From positions 1-14,782 of the forward strand of contig CAYVBE010000095.1 of NCBI GenBank assembly GCA_964448935.1: 14,782 nucleotides of DNA. The letters run 5' to 3'. This stretch comes from CAYVBE01 sp964448935 (lineage in GTDB: Bacteria; Planctomycetota; Brocadiia; SM23-32). Positions 13,503 to 14,782 of the stretch are shown piece after piece. The position numbers and the translations under genes were made by a program. Under the pieces are notes generated by a model that saw only the letters and a list, made by a program, of their open reading frames with translations, was not told where the DNA came from and did no database searches. Within the stretch, counting starts at the first letter, position 1; each line of letters opens with the position of its first letter.

Positions 13503-14782
13503 ATGAAGAAGTTCGAGCGTTTTCTGAACTGCAGGTTGAGCGTTCTTTGCTTTGCGCTGGTGGTGGTCGTAACGGCCTGGTTGTCGGTTTTGCGGGTTGC
13601 CGAAGGCATTCAGGCACCGGACCGGGCGCAGCACAAGCCGATCATTGAGCAGATGTCCTCGCGTTTCCTGGAAGACCGCCAGGCGGGCATCGAGACCGTT
13701 CTGAGCAAGCCGGAGGCGGAGCGCAGGGCCATGCTGCCGCTAATGGTGGAGCTTTTAGGTGAGGACGCCTGGCCCCTTCAGTGGTCGGCCGCGCAGGTGC
13801 TGAGGCGAATGGGCGAGGACGCAGCGCCGGTGCGAAAGGACCTGGCCACCTTGCTGGCCGCGGCGGCGCGCGAGAGCGACTGGGGGCTCTTCACCTTGAC
13901 CCGAGAAGCACTTCTGAGCACTGGGCCGGAGGCGCGGGATACGGTTCCGGTGATTGCCGACCGTGCGAACGAGGTCGAGGGTAACATCGCCCGGGCCGTC
14001 CAGCGGCTGTTGGAGAAACTCAAGGCCGGCGATAACAGGCCACCCGATATCAAGGCAGCCGACTTCACAGCGCTCGAGGGTGAACCGACGATTTTCGAGA
14101 TCAACGTGTCGGACCCGGATGACCTCGACTGCCTCGTTGAAATCGAGGTGACCGAGAAGCCGAAACTGGGCGAACTCGAGCAGCAGGGGAATTGCACATT
14201 CCGCTACAACGTTCCTCTGGGCAAGGTGGGCGAGGACCGCTTTGTGTGCAAAGCCAGGGATTCCTCCGGGACCTACAGCGCGCCGAGGAGCTTCAGCATC
14301 CGCGTGAAACCGGACACCACGCCGCCGCGCATCGGGCGGGTGCTGGCGGCCGGCATCAAAAACCGCGTGATCGTTCGGTTCTCGAAGCCGGTGCGAGTCG
14401 AATCGGCAGCGGACGTGGGCGCATATCAGATTGACAACGGCGTTGAGGTCAAGGCTGCCTCCCGGCGGGAAGACCCGTGCGAGGTAGAACTGACCACGTC
14501 CGAACTGCGCACGGGCGTCAAGTATGCGCTCAAAATCGCGGGCGTGCGGGATGTCACGAAGACGGGTAACCCGGTCCAGGACTCCGCTCAATTCAGCTTT
14601 ACCGAAGGGCAACCGGGCGTCGCTTGCGCCTATTATGAGTTCGAGGGCGAATCGCCCACCACGCGGGGGGATTTTGACGCGCTGGAGCCGGACAAGCGCG
14701 GAATTGCGCCGCGGATCGAGCCCTCCCTGCGTGAGCGCGACGAGCACTTCGCCATGCGCTTCGACGGCTTCCTTGCCATCGC
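13503..14782 (+). CDS. exported HEAT-like / Ig-like / PA14-like protein (3' truncated by window end)
   Basis: The frame is open for 426 codons to the window edge. An RBS, GGAGGT, at 13492-13497 is 5 bases from the ATG. Residues 1-35 contain a basic start and a long hydrophobic stretch (VLCFALVVVVTAWLSVL), either a signal peptide or an N-terminal membrane anchor. Residues about 60-172 are helical repeats of the HEAT type (WSAAQVLRRMGEDAAPV, TREALLSTGPEARDTVPVI). Residues about 178-268 look like an Ig/cadherin-like domain and 272-367 like an SbsA-type Ig-like domain (DTTPPRIGRVLAAG, VIVRFSKPV). From about 371, GVACAYYEFEG, GDFDALEPDKRGI and HFAMRFDGFLAI match the start of a PA14 domain, a carbohydrate-binding fold common in PVC surface proteins. 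It is probably a large cell-surface binding protein. It diverges from the sulfatase gene. Confidence 0.75.
   Translation, partial: MKKFERFLNCRLSVLCFALVVVVTAWLSVLRVAEGIQAPDRAQHKPIIEQMSSRFLEDRQAGIETVLSKPEAERRAMLPLMVELLGEDAWPLQWSAAQVLRRMGEDAAPVRKDLATLLAAAARESDWGLFTLTREALLSTGPEARDTVPVIADRANEVEGNIARAVQRLLEKLKAGDNRPPDIKAADFTALEGEPTIFEINVSDPDDLDCLVEIEVTEKPKLGELEQQGNCTFRYNVPLGKVGEDRFVCKARDSSGTYSAPRSFSIRVKPDTTPPRIGRVLAAGIKNRVIVRFSKPVRVESAADVGAYQIDNGVEVKAASRREDPCEVELTTSELRTGVKYALKIAGVRDVTKTGNPVQDSAQFSFTEGQPGVACAYYEFEGESPTTRGDFDALEPDKRGIAPRIEPSLRERDEHFAMRFDGFLAI

Noticed and set aside
11968..13506. 512-codon open frame on the plus strand, antisense to the sulfatase
   Set aside because: It is Val/Arg/Gly-rich without motifs, and the minus strand carries the unmistakable sulfatase signatures.
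1..14782. tRNA, rRNA, CRISPR arrays, insertion sequences, phage or toxin-antitoxin genes
   Set aside because: I saw no tRNA-like cloverleaf, regularly spaced repeats, transposase motifs or terminal inverted repeats on reading both strands.

Overview
The window is GC-rich bacterial DNA, densely coding and with consistent codon use. The protein content points to the PVC superphylum (Planctomycetota, Lentisphaerota or Kiritimatiellota) or a similar lineage such as Hydrogenedentota. The clues are an S1 sulfatase, a long BamB-like propeller fused behind a methyltransferase-like domain, an exported protein combining HEAT-like, Ig-like and PA14-like parts, and clan GH-A glycosidase-like proteins carrying carbohydrate-binding modules. 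This assignment is inferred from family content only; no rRNA or taxonomic marker is present.

Layout. Positions 3-137 hold the last 44 codons of an unidentified gene. Positions 138-397 hold one possible 38-residue ORF with a strong ribosome binding site. From 398 to 11801 six reading frames run on the plus strand with gaps of 1-78 bases, which looks like one operon: a transglutaminase-like protein (398-1894), a small secreted ORF (1917-2138), an alpha/beta-hydrolase (2140-3561), a CBM plus GH-A-like protein (3640-6372), a methyltransferase-like plus propeller protein (6377-9817), and an esterase with galactose-binding-like domains (9849-11801). Every one of them starts with a signal peptide. 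A sulfatase (11824-13350, minus strand) converges on the operon with only 22 bases between the stops. A HEAT/Ig/PA14 protein (13503 to beyond the window end) diverges from the sulfatase across a 152-base intergenic region.

Working together. The set resembles a glycan-degradation or surface-remodelling locus: an esterase to deacylate, a glycosidase scaffold and binding modules to hold a polysaccharide, and a sulfatase to remove sulfate esters. No transporter, regulator or sulfatase-maturing enzyme is visible. All operon products look exported, but the sulfatase has no signal peptide.

The most interesting signal is that several operon proteins keep their fold signatures while key catalytic positions are altered. 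The alpha/beta-hydrolase has Val at the nucleophile-elbow serine position. The GH-A protein has Gln where the nucleophile Glu is expected. The methyltransferase-like domain has lost its glycine-rich SAM loop. The transglutaminase-like protein has Glu where the triad Asp is usual. By contrast, the last esterase and the sulfatase look catalytically intact. This suggests a cluster mixing working enzymes with binding-only or repurposed folds. These alignments were made by eye and need structure-based confirmation.
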